A stretch of DNA of 64,000 nt from Magnolia sinica (Eukaryota; Streptophyta; Magnoliopsida; Magnoliales; Magnoliaceae), in contig NC_080590.1 in the NCBI RefSeq assembly GCF_029962835.1, forward strand, positions 59,022,001 through 59,086,000, written 5' to 3'. Under the pieces are notes generated by a model. The model had not been told where the DNA came from. It did no database searches and worked only from the letters and a program-made list of their open reading frames with translations. Positions 10,011 through 23,900 of the stretch are shown piece by piece; position 1 is the first letter of the stretch, and each line of letters begins with the position of its first letter. Both the position numbers and the translations under genes were made by a program.

Positions 10011-11245
10011 ATAAATAAAACTGCATAGATTTCCTAGTCAAGTATTGAATGACATTTATAAGATATAAGATGTACATATGAAATTGGGTCATGTGGCATT
10101 AGGCTGAGTCAGGTTATTGATTGAATGACATTTGTAGGATATAAGATGTACATGTGAAGTTGAGTCATGCCCTATTAGGCTGGGACGGGTCAGGCTAAAA
10201 TAACTTGAACCCAAGCTCTCAAATTGATCAGAGCACGGATGTTTGGCCAAAGCCTTGCAAATGGGCCAAACTAATAAGTCCAAGCCTGGTGAAAAGCAAA
10301 GTGAAGCTCATCAGGCCACCAAACCCATTACCACCCTTAACCACAACAAAAAATGAGAAAAATGTAAATTCAAAATTAAACCATCTAAGTGGTGGGCCCC
10401 ACTTGGATTCTAAACCAAAAACGTGTGTAGATGCTTCGCGGGCACTCCTTTTGTATTGTTGGTGAAATAGGGTGTCGTGTCGACATCAGCTGTTTGACAA
10501 CTAAGGTGGGCCCTGGTGCAAATCAAGGTTGGCTGTTCCCTCCATCTTATTCCCTGTTGAATCGAGCTGATTTTGTATACATGGATTAACATGAGTTCAC
10601 ACATCTGATGGGCAGGTTTGGATGTCTGCCTGGTACCACTGTAAGCTTACGGTGGAACCAGTACCACTTGAGTGCCCCTCTTTCATTTGAACGACTCTGG
10701 TTCTCTTCGTAACTATCTGTTGTTAAAAAATCGGAAGGTTTAGATCTCGTCCCATCGAGGATATTTTTGAGGCATGGCAAAGACGCAAACCATGGGGCCC
10801 ACTTGCTAGAATTTAATATAATTATTAAAAAATAATAATAATAACGTGTACTCTGCAAAAATAAAGGCCACATATCCAATATCCAATTCATAATTCCTCT
10901 CCAAACAAAAACCTGGCGATACGTCTTCATTTCTTCAAATTTCATTTCTTGCAGGAAGAGTAGTTGTGCAGTACTGATACATTATTTGTAAACGCAGAAT
11001 TTTGGGATTGAATCTCTCACTGGTACGAAAGAATCGCTTTACAGTTGAGATATCAATTTACATGTATTCAGGCTTTTACCATGCATTTAAAAATAAATAA
11101 ATAACAACTCATTTCACATGTATGCATTTAAAAATAAATAAATAACAACTCATTTTACATGTATTCAGGATTTCACCAGGCATTTAAAAATAAATAAATA
11201 AATAACTTAATGTTGTGGTCACTATCATACACATACATGTACGAC
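10011..11245. other. Non-coding stretch with an AT-rich tandem repeat
   Basis: No gene is seen. At 11068-11205 the unit CATTTAAAAATAAATAAATA followed by ACAACTCATTT(T/C)ACATG occurs about three times. Direct copies of TTGAATGACATTTGTA/ATAAGATATAAGATGTACAT occur at about 10045-10080 and 10120-10160. Confidence 0.5.
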
Positions 11246-12182
11246 CAGTCTTCGAATTATCTCCGATATGATCTTTATTTCCAACTCTTGATAACAATAG
11301 CAATATGATAGGATCAGAAATTCTAGGTAATATTGATAATATTGATATTATGATAGGATTAGAAATTCTAGGTATTAGCAATGTATCATTGAGTATCGTC
11401 AACGTATCAATATCACTAATATAATCGTCAATATTTTCAACTATGTAAATTCTTAGTGTCGCTTATATTGCCAATGCATCAATATCGTTAATGTATTGTC
11501 GATATTTGCAACTACGTAAATTTTAGGTAATGCTTGTATCATAAATGTAACGACGAATATTTCAATAATATTACCAACGTATTGATATCATCAAAAGTTT
11601 GTTTATTAGAAAAGAAATTATTTCACATCTTTTTTCATGTGCACATCGTTGTATGTAGTGTTCAATTTCTGATTTATTTTATTTTTTATTTTTTTATTTT
11701 ATTTTTATGTTAACTTGCTAGCACACCCCACTGTCAGTTGACACTTCACTGTTAGCCACCCCCACTAGGGATCGATACCAAGACCTCAAGTGTTGAAACC
11801 AGGTATCTTTCAATCAGTCTACCACTCGAGCTATGGATCAAGGTGTGTTCTGATTGATAATATTGATAATGTCTCGATATTACACGATACTGAGACCACA
11901 ATCTTTTGCTTCTTTCCAATTGTTGATGATTTCTTGATGAAATATCATGTGTTGTTGATATTTTGTAATACTAATGGATATTTAGATGGTAACTTGGATG
12001 GTTAAATAGACCGGATGGGATAATTGGTCTGATTTCTTACAAAAACACATGCAACATCTCCTAAAGTTTCGCTGAAAATTCTACTATTTTTCTAATATTT
12101 CCCCGCATTTTCAATGATATTGATACTGTTTTCATATCCCTGGCCAGCGAAACTTGTAGCGATATCGATACTTCGAACACTG
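11246..12182. mobile_element. Non-autonomous hAT-like element, 937 bp
   Basis: The left end CAGTCTTCGAATTATC and the reverse complement of the right end CAGTGTTCGAAGTATCG form terminal inverted repeats of the CAGTGTTCGAA type. The flanks are TGTACGAC (11238-11245) and TGTACAAC (12183-12190), an 8-bp target duplication with one mismatch, as expected for hAT transposition. The interior is AT-rich with repeated TATTGATAT words and no transposase. A SINE is nested in it. Confidence 0.75.
11670..11842 (-). mobile_element. tRNA-derived SINE nested in the hAT-like element
   Basis: On the minus strand, ATAGCTCGAGTGGTAGACTG (A box) and GGTATCGATCCC (B box) are followed by a TGTGCTAGCAAG-containing body and an A/T-rich tail (11670-11705). 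Its position inside 11246-12182 makes it younger than that element. Confidence 0.6.
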
Positions 12183-12934
12183 TGTACAACTGGACCTTCA
12201 AAATTTGGAGTCACAGGTGTGGGCCACTATACAATGTCTCCACAAAATGCTGAGATTGCCATCCATTTGTATCTTTGTGATTGATGGTTTAAATGTCAAT
12301 CTCCTCTGATGCTAGCTGGACCAGACGTATGAATCCATCCATGTCATGGAAGTGAAAATCAAGTGTTGTTTTCACAGCTGCCCACTCTGTATTTCAACTG
12401 AGCAACTTTCAATGCTGATAGTGATCTCTGAGTAGCATCAATAGCAGACCTGACATATTCAACCTGTCAAAAGAGATACACAGTTAGTTTTAGCCGATGC
12501 ATGTGTCAGGTTATCTTAATAAGTGCACTGGAAAAAACTTTGATACTCAAGCAGAGTGTGATAGATGATATGCAGGCACTTAGAAATTGCTTAGAACTTT
12601 CAATACATGGCATACAAGTCAACTAAACCGTACAAATTATGTTATCCAGTGTAGATGTATCGCTAACCAAAATTTAATCTTATTTTATTATCCAATGGAC
12701 CTATTTACACAAAAAGAGTTCCCACACTAATCAGAGGTTAGGACTGTTTAACTAATCTGATATTGGGATTGTGACTTTGCGACAGTGGGTTGGACTGCCA
12801 CGTGTACAATTTCAGAGTGCCCGAGTATCACATAACACCTCAAGATAAATCGTGCAAAATAAACAGGTTTAAATATAATGGAATTATATTTGAGAAATAT
12901 TCCAGTGGTCTTAGACAACCATAAGTTACAATGC

Positions 12935-13215
12935 ACCAAGTTGTATTGTATTGGGACACTTAGACGGTCCTGCCAATTGATCTAGACTGTTCATTATGTA
13001 CAATTCATATTTCATGGGCTACCGTGACAAAATCAAACTGATCTGACATAGTCGGTTGAAATCATTTACCCAAAAATGGGTCAAATCAACAATGTGGTTC
13101 ATCTATTTGCTAGGGGAAGTCATGGATTGCATATGAATCTAAAGAATCACTTTTGTTAGGCAATCATAACCATCATGGTGGGCCCCGACACCTTGATTTG
13201 TATGTAAAGCTTAAG
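12935..13215. repeat. Truncated relative of the 17391-17863 MITE
   Basis: GTATTGGGACACTTAGACGG, the TCTAGACTGTTCATTATGT block and TTTCATGGGCTACC match the left half of the intact element at 17391-17863. The rest and the right terminus are not recognisable. It lies in the last intron of the CWZF-like gene. Confidence 0.55.
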
Positions 13216-13411
13216 TGCTTAATGTAGAAACTTCTGTAGACATTATTCATAATCTGCTCATTCATTTCCTCCCAAGCACCCCACAATCCCTCAATGCACG
13301 GATCACTGAGTCATTGACCCCCATTCATACCAACCAAACTCTATGATCATGTAATTCCTCTAATCAGAAAACGAATAGAAAAATCCTTCTATCAGCTTCT
13401 GATATTGAAAC

Positions 13412-15571
13412 CAGTGTTCGAAATATCGATACTATCGGCCGATATATCGGCCGATATTATCGGTATCGCACCACTGCAAGACGATACACCCCCGATAACC
13501 ACCGGAAGATATCAAAAAATTCAAAATCTCAATATTGGCCGATATATCATCGATATCGCACGATATATCGACAATATGGCGAGATTTCCTCTCCATTATC
13601 GTCGGAAACAAATGCACGGACAGAAAATCGGATCCGGCTTGTGGAGAATTTAAAAAAAAAATTGAATTAGAAAAAAAAGAAAAAGAAATCGGAGCGTACC
13701 TGGCTGGAGGTGGGCCACTCGACAAGTAAGTAGGATTTTCTGCAAATTTTCTTCAACTTCCCCCTTTCTTGGAGATTCTGGCGAGGAATCAGGCCGTGGT
13801 CGACATTTCTGGGTCACAGGAGAGAAATTTATCGACGTCCGAAGAAATCCAAGCGAAATCCGGAGAAATCCTCTCCGAAATGTCGAGAAATCATCGTGAG
13901 ATATGAAATTTCCTGGATTTGGGCGAGATTTTAGGGTTCTAGAAGGCCGGAACCCTCGCTGCGTCGAAAAACAAGGGCGTCCGAGCCCTCTTTTAGTGAT
14001 TTTGGGTGGGTGGTGTACCGTACACCACCGAGTGTTGACGTCATCAAGTGCTGTGGGTCCCATCATAAGGCATGCATTATATCCAAACCGTTCTTCCATT
14101 TGGCGAGCTCGTTGTAAGGCTTGAGCCGAAAAATAAGACAGATCCAGAGAACAAGTGGACCACACCCCAAACAACAGACAATAGTGGGAGATTGAACGTC
14201 TACCATTGAAACCCTTTTGAGGTCAGTGAAGTTTTGGATAAATATGATATTTATTTTTCCTCTTCATCCAGCTCTGTGTGACCTCGTGAACAGATTGGAT
14301 GGAAAATAAAAGTCATGGTGGGCCGTACGAATGTTTTAACAGTGAGAATCACTGTCCCACTGCTATTTGTGGTGTGGTCCACTTGAGCTTTGGATATTAA
14401 TTATTTTTTGGCTCATGATCTAAAATAATCTCTCCAAATGGTTGAACGGTGTGGATATAATAAATATATTATTGTGGGGCCATATAATGTTAAATCTAAT
14501 CCAAAAGGAAGCGGATTGGCTGGTGTACCACACGAGGACGCGGATTGCATACTACCCCCGCCCGTCCCTAGCTCCGAACGGGGAGGTCTGTGGTCGGGCC
14601 CACCGTGATGTATCTGTACATCCAAACCGTCAATCCCTTTTCTCATATTATTTTAAGGTATGAGTACGAAAATGAGGCATATCCAACGCTCAAGTGGTCC
14701 ACACCAAATAATAAGCTTGGTTGCATTAAAATGCACTAAGCATTAAATGTCAGTGGGATTAAATGCAAGAGTCATTTTATAGGGCCCACCATAACGTTTA
14801 TTTTCCATCCAATCTGTTCATGAAGTCACAAAGACATGAATTAAGAGGAAAAACAAATTTTATATTGATCCAAAAATTCCGTGAACCCCTAAAGGGTTTC
14901 AATGGCAGACGTTTAATCCCCCCATTACTTTTTTCAGTGTGGTCTACTTGATCGTTAGATTTATCTTATTTTTTGTCTCAAGTGGACTATACTCAAGGAA
15001 ACAATGGTGGTTGAACACAATATCATTAAAAACTTTTTAGGGTGCACCTTGATTTTCCCTATATTTTATTAGGCACTTAATTTATTGATAACTTCACATA
15101 AGTTTGAATGAAGAGAAAAAACAATTATCAGCTTGATCTAACCTTTTGTGGCCCACTAACGGTCAATCATCATTGTTTCCTATGGTACAGTCCACTTGAT
15201 TATTGGATCTGCTTCATTTTTTTTTTGAATAATGTCCTAAAATGATATGAAAAAACGGATGGATGGGGTGGATACTAAATATAGTTGTCATAGTTCAATC
15301 GCACAGCGCATATATTAGTACAATATACAAAGGAAACCTATTATGACCATTTCTTTTTTCAGATTTTATGATTTAAAAGTGTGTATTAGGGTCTTTTAAA
15401 ATAATCCCTGAAGTTTCATTGAAAAAATCAACAATTATCTTAATGTTTCCCCATGTTTCCCAAAAGTGCGATAAATTATGCGATACAAACGATATATCCC
15501 ATGCGATAACCGATACGTATCTGTATCCCAAGGGTGCGATACATTGTGCGATACCGATATTTCGAACACTG
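13412..15571. mobile_element. Non-autonomous hAT-like element, 2160 bp, perfect 8-bp TSD
   Basis: The ends CAGTGTTCGAAATATCGATA and (reverse complement, right) CAGTGTTCGAAATATCGGTA are terminal inverted repeats. Both flanks read ATTGAAAC (13404-13411 and 15572-15579), an exact 8-bp duplication typical of hAT. Subterminal DNA is dense in CGATA/TATCG words. No transposase is seen. Foldback repeat sequence occupies about 14010-15300, so the element carries later insertions. It sits in the last intron of the CWZF-like gene. Confidence 0.85.
14010..15300. mobile_element. Two foldback repeat units nested in the hAT-like element
   Basis: Unit one spans roughly 14010-14535. Its left end contains GGTGTACCGTACACCACC, its right end GGATTGGCTGGTGTACC, and ATCCAAACCGTTC opposes GAACGGTGTGGAT. 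Unit two starts at about 14536 (GACGCGGATTGCATACTACC, then GGGCCCACCGTGATGTATC) and fades near 15280 without a matching right terminus. Both belong to the GTGGGCCC/CCGTCCATC family. Confidence 0.6.
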
Positions 15572-17104
15572 ATTGAAACAACAAGCGAAAATCTTTGCAT
15601 CTGTGCATTTCAAGTAGCAAGAAATTATCCAAGTTAAATCTTTTCCATATTTCAGTAGGTAGCATGTTAGGATCTTACTCGGAAACAAGGAAAGACTCGT
15701 TTTAAGATTCAGCTTACATAATTAAGGAGGTGCATGCTGCTACAGGTAGCTTTGCTGGCAAGTGGCTCGACTCCCTTCGCTTTGGACCCAGGTAGTACGC
15801 CATCCTCATGTATATTGGTTGCATCAATAGCAGATGATGGTGATGATTCTTGCCCTGAAAAAAAAAAACGTTGAATGTTGCTCAAAATATCTTCATCAAG
15901 ACTAGTTTTAATATCTCAGAAGGAAATAAATTTCACTCTGGGTGAAACTTATCTTTGGGAAGTGGGCCGACTCAGCCCAATCATCTCCTAACAAGTCAAA
16001 GGAGGTGGGGCCCACTTCCCATTCACTGGACATTCATGAGATTAACCTATAGTTCACATTGCGTGTTTCAAAATGGTTCATCAAGAGCGTGACTCTTAGT
16101 GATTGAACGGCCCACTGGATAAAATCAGACAAGGTTGAAGCAGCTTCCACCAACTTCCCATGGTTGGATGGTGGTGAGGTTTCCCATAGCTAGGTTTTCA
16201 CCATTAATTTTTCACAGGTACTAGACCATGCATCAATATAGAAAGAGCCCCATCGGAGCTGGATCCTTGAGTGAGTAAGATTACAATCTACCTCTAGGAA
16301 GGAACAGATAAACATCGCAATTCACAAACGTGAGAAAACTGGGCCATCAATCAGGTGAGTAACACCATATGCCTTGGCCAAAATCAGCTCTGTCCTCTCA
16401 TCACAGTAGCTAAATGCATAAAAAAGAAATCAATAGTATAATACATCATCTAGTGGCTTGCATTCAGCGTATGAGTGAAGCTCCTCTCAAAAACATATTG
16501 ATCTATTCTTTGGTCAGGGAACAAACATGGTGGGCCCACCAGACAAATGGGTTGGAAATCAGGGACATGCAGGAGATCGATCCAAATCAGACTTGTGCCA
16601 GTAGTCTTTAAAGTTTACATCTCTTCTCAAAAGGGTAGAAAGGTTTGCAAATCAACAAGAACGACAAAAAATGAACAGAAAATTTTCCAAATAGTTGAAT
16701 AAAAGGAGCTAGTTTGATTACCAAATGGATGACCATGCAGAGATGCCTGTAATTTGCGACTGTCTCTACGTATATGTGAGCTCATAGAGAATATTACTCT
16801 CATATATGCTACTTCCATGCATTTGTACACAAGAGCAGCGGCAGCAATCTCTCCAGTACTCTCAAATGAAATGGCACATTGCCTGTGTATGGGACATCAA
16901 ACCGTGAAAATGAAATTCAATTGCGTACATCCTGTTTTTGATACTCCATCCAGTGCACAACACAAATGTCCAAAAACTCTAGATAAGCGCACATTGGTAG
17001 TAGGCATAAAGTATTAAAAAATTTGCACACGAGAAATTATATTGATATGCTCTAGAAAACTGGTGAATCATACTCTTTGTTTTTTTAAGATAATGAAATT
17101 TTAT

Positions 17105-17390
17105 CAAAGCTGAGCATAGTTCTAAAACTCACTGACTCGACTCAAAATTCAGCCAAGTCAACTCAACTCGGTCAGATTACGAGCCAAGTCGACTCAACTC
17201 AGAAAAATTTCAAGCCAAGTCCCTACAAAACTCGAATCTTAGAGTGACTCAGCCGAGTGACAGGGAGACTCATTGAGTCGACTCAATGCGACTCGCTCTA
17301 ACTCAAGCAGGATTCGAACCCAGGACCTCTTATAAAGAGGTAGAGCACTCAATCACCAAGTTATGCGCCAATTGCTTGCTTATTTTCTTA
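17105..17390 (-). repeat. GACTCG-rich repeat with a tRNA-like core
   Basis: Repeated GAGTCGACTC / AACTCGGTC words fill 17105-17295. On the minus strand a tRNA-like stretch follows, with an A-box-like TAACTTGGTGATTGAGTGC and a B box GGGTTCGAATCC (17295-17370). A similar arrangement occurs at 22810-23290, so this is a dispersed family, perhaps a SINE inside an older repeat. Confidence 0.5.
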
Positions 17391-17863
17391 GAGAAATGCT
17401 CCAGTGCTCTCAGAGCGCTGTAAGTTATTATGCTCCTAGTTGCATTGGGACATTTACACAGTCCAATTCATTGATCCAGACTGTTCATTATGTCAACACA
17501 TTTCATGGGCTACCATGCAAACATCAACCCAACAAATATTAACCGTTGGTCAATGGCCTTTAATATGGGCAGTCATGATTGTTTAGACAAAATAAGTCCA
17601 ATCAAACATTTGATCCATTTATTTGTTGGGGCAAATATAGATTGCCTATGATAAAGAATCACAGATTGTTAGAAAATCCATAGCTTGGAAATAGGATAGC
17701 TAAAGAAAATAAGGCCAAATCAAGGATGAATCAGATCATCCGGTCAATATGATTTTTGCATGGTAGTCCATAAAATGGTGTCTGGACCTAATAGACAGTT
17801 TAGATTTGATCATTTGGACTGTCTAAGTGGACTAATGCAACTAGGAGCACTAAAGCATTTTTC
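17391..17863. mobile_element. Mutator-like MITE, 473 bp, perfect 9-bp TSD
   Basis: The left end GAGAAATGCTCCAGTGCT and the reverse complement of the right end GAAAAATGCTTTAGTGCT are terminal inverted repeats. Similarity continues inward through GCTCCTAGTTGCATT and ACAGTCCAA. Both flanks are ATTTTCTTA (17382-17390 and 17864-17872), a 9-bp duplication typical of Mutator-type elements. There is no coding content. It lies in the intron between exons 7 and 6 of the CWZF-like gene. Confidence 0.85.
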
Positions 17864-17872
17864 ATTTTCTTA

Positions 17873-19427
17873 TTTATAATCATTATATAAACTAATTTTA
17901 ATTCTTCCTGCCATCATTACTGTTTTTAATTTATAATTATTAACTATCAAGTGAAGTCGGGTCAAGTCTTTTAATTGACGCAACCTGAATGAACATCCAG
18001 TCAAGTTTTGAATTTTCAAACTATGAAGCTGAGAAGACTGAGCTAAAGGAAGAGAATTCCAGATAACAGGGGAGAATTCCCTATACAAAGAGATGACCAG
18101 ATAGAAACCCCCTTCTGCCAGCTCATCATCACTGAAGTAAGCATCTCTGACAACATGAGAAAACAAATGTTTAGTTATTCTAGATGCCAGATATCTAATT
18201 TTGTCGACAAATATCACAACTCCCATGGCTCAGGCCTTGCTTTTTCTGTTAACAGCCAAACATAACTCACCAATGGGTAGGCCTAATCTGTGCTAGATTT
18301 GCAATATGAAACCTTGAATCGGCCTGGTCCCAGAATTGGACATAAATAGAGACTGACTTTGGGCCTTTTGATCATTCTGGGCTTATTACATGTCGATTAT
18401 GGCGACGAGTTGAAATCAGTCAGATGCTGATATCCATTACTTGGGTGGAGTATTCCTTGAACTCTGTGGGGAATGTTGTAGGACCAACGACTACAGTATG
18501 ATCCACCATGTGCTGAATTTTTGGACTGTTGCAGTTGATTTTTGGGCTAAATTTCTAGAACTACAATTGCTTCTTTTTTTTTTTGGAAGATTATAGTTGT
18601 TGATTCTCTAATGATTTTGGGATTCTAAAATGGGTAGAATTAGGATGTGCAAGGCACTATACTTTTCAGAGTTCTTGTTTAAGTGCCCGTGGTGCAAAGA
18701 TTTCAATTTCTGTAAGATAACTTGTTTATCCCTCTATTCAAGTATTCTTATGTGGTGCATTTACTTCATTTATTACAGCGATTTAGGCATCAGAATTCTC
18801 ATCAATCCAAAAACCAGATTGCATCAGGAACCCAGTCTATTGGATTTCAAATGTGTGTGCAAATTACTAGATCATGTGCCCATGCTAGAATGAATTCATT
18901 TCGTTGATGTCCCAAAATGGTAAAATCGGAGCATACATTAAAACATTATTGGGAATTGCAATTCCTAATTTTGCTTGATTTTGCAATTGCATATATAAAA
19001 AAAGGAAGGATTTTCTGCATTCAGCCTTTCCACGACAAATGTGAAAGTGAATTCCTTCGGAAGGAAACAGTTGATATATTAATTTTCCTTCATTTCTTAA
19101 AATGGTGGTGACCCATCCACCATAAACTTTGCATCCATGCATGTCAGTCCAAACTACTCAAATTGTAGACCCCTGCCGATGTATATTTATGTCATGTGTT
19201 TGGTACATGAGTCACCATTGTTTAAGTGGTAGAAAAGTAGGGTCATCAATGGACTGGGCTTGGGTCAAGCGAAATCAAACTTTTGAATAAGAGGATAGCC
19301 CACAGCCTGGCCCAAGTATTTCAAAATCCAGGCTAATGCTAGTGGAAAGTGCACATAATAGTAGCCTAGCTATCTTCACAAATGATGAATCAAGCATACT
19401 TTCTTCGCGAAATGGCATAGAACTTAC
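17873..19427. other. Intron of the CWZF-like gene, nothing further seen
   Basis: This part of the intron between 19428 and 16882 is AT-rich and without clear element ends or reading frames. The ORF-like stretch 17870-18226 on the minus strand shows no family similarity. Confidence 0.5.
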
Positions 19428-20968
19428 TTCAAGATCTTTGGTGTGTCAATATAGATGTTTGTTGACTGAGTTCTTTCTCCTAGTGCTATGCTTCCCATGT
19501 CACGAACCTCAAACATCGATGCGGCAAGTAGAAATTTTAAGGCTGCACGAAGATATATGCCACTAACTTCAACTTCCGATTCTCCATTCTGCACATTTAG
19601 ACCAAAAAGTTTTTTTTTTTTTTTTTTTAAATATATATATAAAAAAAGGAGTTCAGCACTCTAAAAGGATAAAAAGACTTAAAATCTAAATTTATTCAAT
19701 AGGAATTTTATGATACTTGACACAAGGATGATTATCTTCAATTTGTACATGTGGGGCCCATGATTTAGTTATCCAAATTGTTGATCTGATGGGCCGCACA
19801 GTGGATGGAGACAACCAACCATGCTTCAAAATCTTTGGCCCCTTTTCAATAGAATATGAACTATTATTGTGTTTCTTTTCTCAAATCTATTTGCATGCCA
19901 CCAACTAAAAGTAGGACTGTCATCCAGGAGATTCATAAGTCATGGCCCATCCACTGTGGATCCCATCAAACTAATGGCGTGGATCACCTAAACATGGTTG
20001 TACCATTTGAGGACCTCATGATACAATGCATATCCCCAAGTTGAGGAGCATATAAATCCTCTTAATTGTATCTACCTTTAAACGGTCAGCTGAATGTTTC
20101 AAATCAATAGCTTCTTTCAAGGTCTTCTCAGCAAGCGAATAGTCCTTTCCAACTAGACTTTGAAGACCTTGGGCATTCACAACATCATTAGAAGATGAAG
20201 GTGTTGCTTTTTTAACTAATTGCTTCAGGTTATCAAGCTCGGTCGACTCTTTTTGCACTCCTACGACATCATTAGTTACCCCATTTGCCCATCCCACCTT
20301 CCTCCTTTTTGTAATGTTGGGGCAGTCTTGCATGTTACACTTCTTATGCCCTGTTGTCATGTGTGCAATCATTACTTCAACATGATTAACAAAAAAGAGA
20401 AGAAAAGAGTATAACACTATTATGAAAAGCGGTGTAGATCATAGCAAAATACTACTTACGCATAAGAATATCCAAAATCTAGAAAGCTAAATATAATTGG
20501 ATGGGAAACAAGACAAAAGGAAAAGATATTCCAAATTACCATAACCTGCAGAATTTCTTTTAGGTACTTCGCCAACGCCAACTTTAAGGTGAATTTTTAG
20601 TGTCTTTTTGTCACATACTCTTGATTTCTCCACTATAGTCTCATGCTTTGGGGTAGAATCTTCACAAACTTGAGCAAGCGATAAGGATCTATCTCGCTTG
20701 AACCCTTTACACGTGGAGGTCGAGTGTATATTCTGAAATCACAAAAGCATTAAACATAGTCAACAATATAATAAAAAACTTCTACATTGACGATCCACAT
20801 TTTGTTGCCATCCTATTTACAATAAAAACATATTAGCCCATTTTAAAAGTAAAATTACCTCAACTTTGTTTTGCGTCTGTGTACTTGCAAGACTCTTATG
20901 CTGCGATTGCATAAGAGGATTCTGTAGAAGCACTGGTAAAAATGATCCAAACTGACCAAATTTTGGTC

Positions 20969-23900
20969 CTGTTGAGAAAGAAGTCAATGAATCAACAACT
21001 GGATGCACAATTACATGTAAACAGTTAAAAAATATCAAGAAATCTTAGCCTGATGACATAGACTTAAGCAATGTTATCATAAATGGAAGCCAGTAGTTGT
21101 ACAGGAAACAAATATGAAAATCTGAAGGCAGCCCCAATAAAAGATTCCAATATATTCTTATCCTAAACCTTCCTTTTTGAGAAACATAAATGCATGCACA
21201 CGAAAGTAATAACATCCATGCATTATAAACAAAAATCACTAGTTTGTTAATGTCTAATATTTCACAAGTAAATCTCGAGCTTTAACAAGAAAAGAAAGAA
21301 AGCTTAATTTAACATAATTATGCGGTATATATACCAAGATTCAAGAATCAAGATATCATGGACATCAATAATAATAGCAACAAAAACTCATGATATTTCA
21401 ACAATTCCTACTAATGCAACTTGGATGAAAAACATAAACATATAAACTGTAATGAAACGAAAAGTTATAATAACATGCTCCTATGGTCATATTGTCATAA
21501 GCGGAATTCCATAATCTTCAACTTGATATTTAATTCCATAACGATAAGTCATATAAATTTTGAGACCATAATAAGCACACAGTTGTAAACAAAACTCCAA
21601 TAGCTATGGCAAGTTGTCATTGCTATTGTTTCAAATGAATGGGTTTCGTGATTTTCAGAAACGCACTTCTGACACTTTTTTTCTAGAAACCATCAAGCAT
21701 ATAAGGAATGCACTTCATACCAGTAGAATGATCTTTCAGGATATGAAATGCAAAAGGAGTATCTTGGTTTGTGCGACCCCAAGACTGACCAAACATACAA
21801 TAGAGAAAAACTATGCATATCAATAAATTGAAGATTCGACAATCATCTTTGATTGTGGGTCGATTTCCATAATAATTTCATCAAGAAATACTCTATTCGT
21901 AGTAGGCCCATCAGATCAACGGTTCTAATCAACATTCTATTGACATAGTCCTCCATGACCACACAATGATTCATCTTGAAATATATCTGCACTTAGACCT
22001 TGACGGGTTTGGCCTCGGGCCTACCATTTTTAACATGTGACAAGCCCAGGTCTGCTATTTTAGCCCAATTCAACCTTGGGTCAAGCTTGGACCAATGTTC
22101 AATTCCCAGGATAGGGTTGGCTAGACCTTGTCCTAGCTATACAAATGTGCAACAAACCATGACCACTCTCCTTGAATACTAATCTACAATAAATCAAATC
22201 GCAAAAAGTGCTTCAAGGCATCTACAAAGGATCGAAGACAAAAAAGAGAAATGCACGGTCGATTAATTGTGAGATCGAAATGCTTTAGTTTTTGTTCAAG
22301 CACTTAAACCCACTTTATTGGAAAAAAGGGTTTTCTTAAAACTCGTTTAACTACTTTTCCTTAAGTTACGTAAGTTCAAAGTAGTAGCGCCAATCCCAAA
22401 TTGCCATCTAAAACACCCTCCTAGTTAGGTTTGATCATCAATATCCTAAAAGCCTTTGCTACCACAATGTACAAGAAAGATGACAAAGGCGAACTTCCAA
22501 TGAGACTAATGGAGAACCATTTTCTTTAAGGTTAATCAATGAAAGAAGCCCCAAATCTTTAGGTAATTTTCTGCTCTTGTAAAATTCCAAAGTATGAACC
22601 TCATGAAAAAACCAACAGATTTACAAGGTAAGGACACCAAATTACTTTTGGAAGCTCTTCTCATTGTCCATATCATGATTCCATTGTCTTGTTATACTTG
22701 CTTCTTAACAGGTCATATTTCCAACACACAATCCAATTTTTTAATGCTATGATTTTTCGGAGGTATCGATTTAAATTTTATAGCATAAGTTAGAGGTAAC
22801 ATTACCATTGTTCGAGAACTGAAAAACTGGACTCGACCCAATGTCTAGCTAATTCAGGTCAACTCGAAGACTCGGTCAGTCTTTAATTGAGTAAATTAAA
22901 TATATCTATGGGAGCAATAAATATTCACATGGTTATGTATGTTTTCAAAGTATGAAAAATAGCAATTAAATATATTTATGGGAGCAATAAATATTCACAT
23001 GGTTATTTATGTTTTAAAAGTACGAAAATAGCTATAGATATCAAAAGCCTTCATCATTCTCTGTTGGTTAGAGACGGTGACTCTACTAATAGAGGTCACA
23101 GGTTCGAATCTACTTCTCTATTTTAAATTTTAACTCCTCACCAAGAAAGTCAACTTAACTATTCTGATTACATCAAAGCCAAGTCATATAGAGGAAAGAG
23201 TTTCATTGTGACTTGGCTCGAAATCTTAACAAGTCAAGTTGACTCGGTCGAGTCTTAAGTTGGGTTGCCAAATTTTAAAATTATGAACATAACTACATAT
23301 GACACATTGTCTGATCTATTCCTAGGCTGTGTTTACATGAGCAAATGGTAACATTATAAAATTTTAGTATTTTGCAGGTCATAATTTTTCTTTTTCGTTC
23401 TTTGATCATGTAAACAAGCAGTTTACATTCCCAACGTAACATGTTAGTTGTTTACCACAAATTGTATGGCAAATTGCATGGTTTATCAGATGCATTCTAA
23501 TGGTACCCAAATTATATGAGATTTCTCATCAACATCAAATAAACTAAGGTCCTAGAGAGACTAGAACTAGGTGCACAAGCAAACTGGATTATGCAAATCC
23601 ACTTTAGTCAAAACAAGGTGTTCTGTAACAATAACGGTGGCCGTAATGGACACCACCGTTACCTTTACGATACGGGGCATAACGGCTGTTACAGTCTTCT
23701 TTTTTTAATTGAAAAAAACCTCAAAAAACCTGTATATGCCCCGTAATGTTAATTAAAAAGTATGAAAAACTTGTATCTGCCCCGTAATAGACCATTACGA
23801 GGCTGTTGTGGCCTTTATTGGGGACGTAATGTGCCGTTAACGGTAATTATGAGTCATTTTTTCCATAATGGTTGTTACGGCCGTTATAACCCCGTAACGC

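Noticed and set aside
13650..14174. 174-codon minus-strand ORF
   Set aside because: It crosses the hAT-like element and a foldback repeat and shows no protein-like pattern; it is open by chance in GC-richer repeat DNA.
18630..18893. Possible extra exon in a CWZF-like gene intron
   Set aside because: It is on the plus strand with no match to the family and no suitable splice context. The exons on either side already join in frame.
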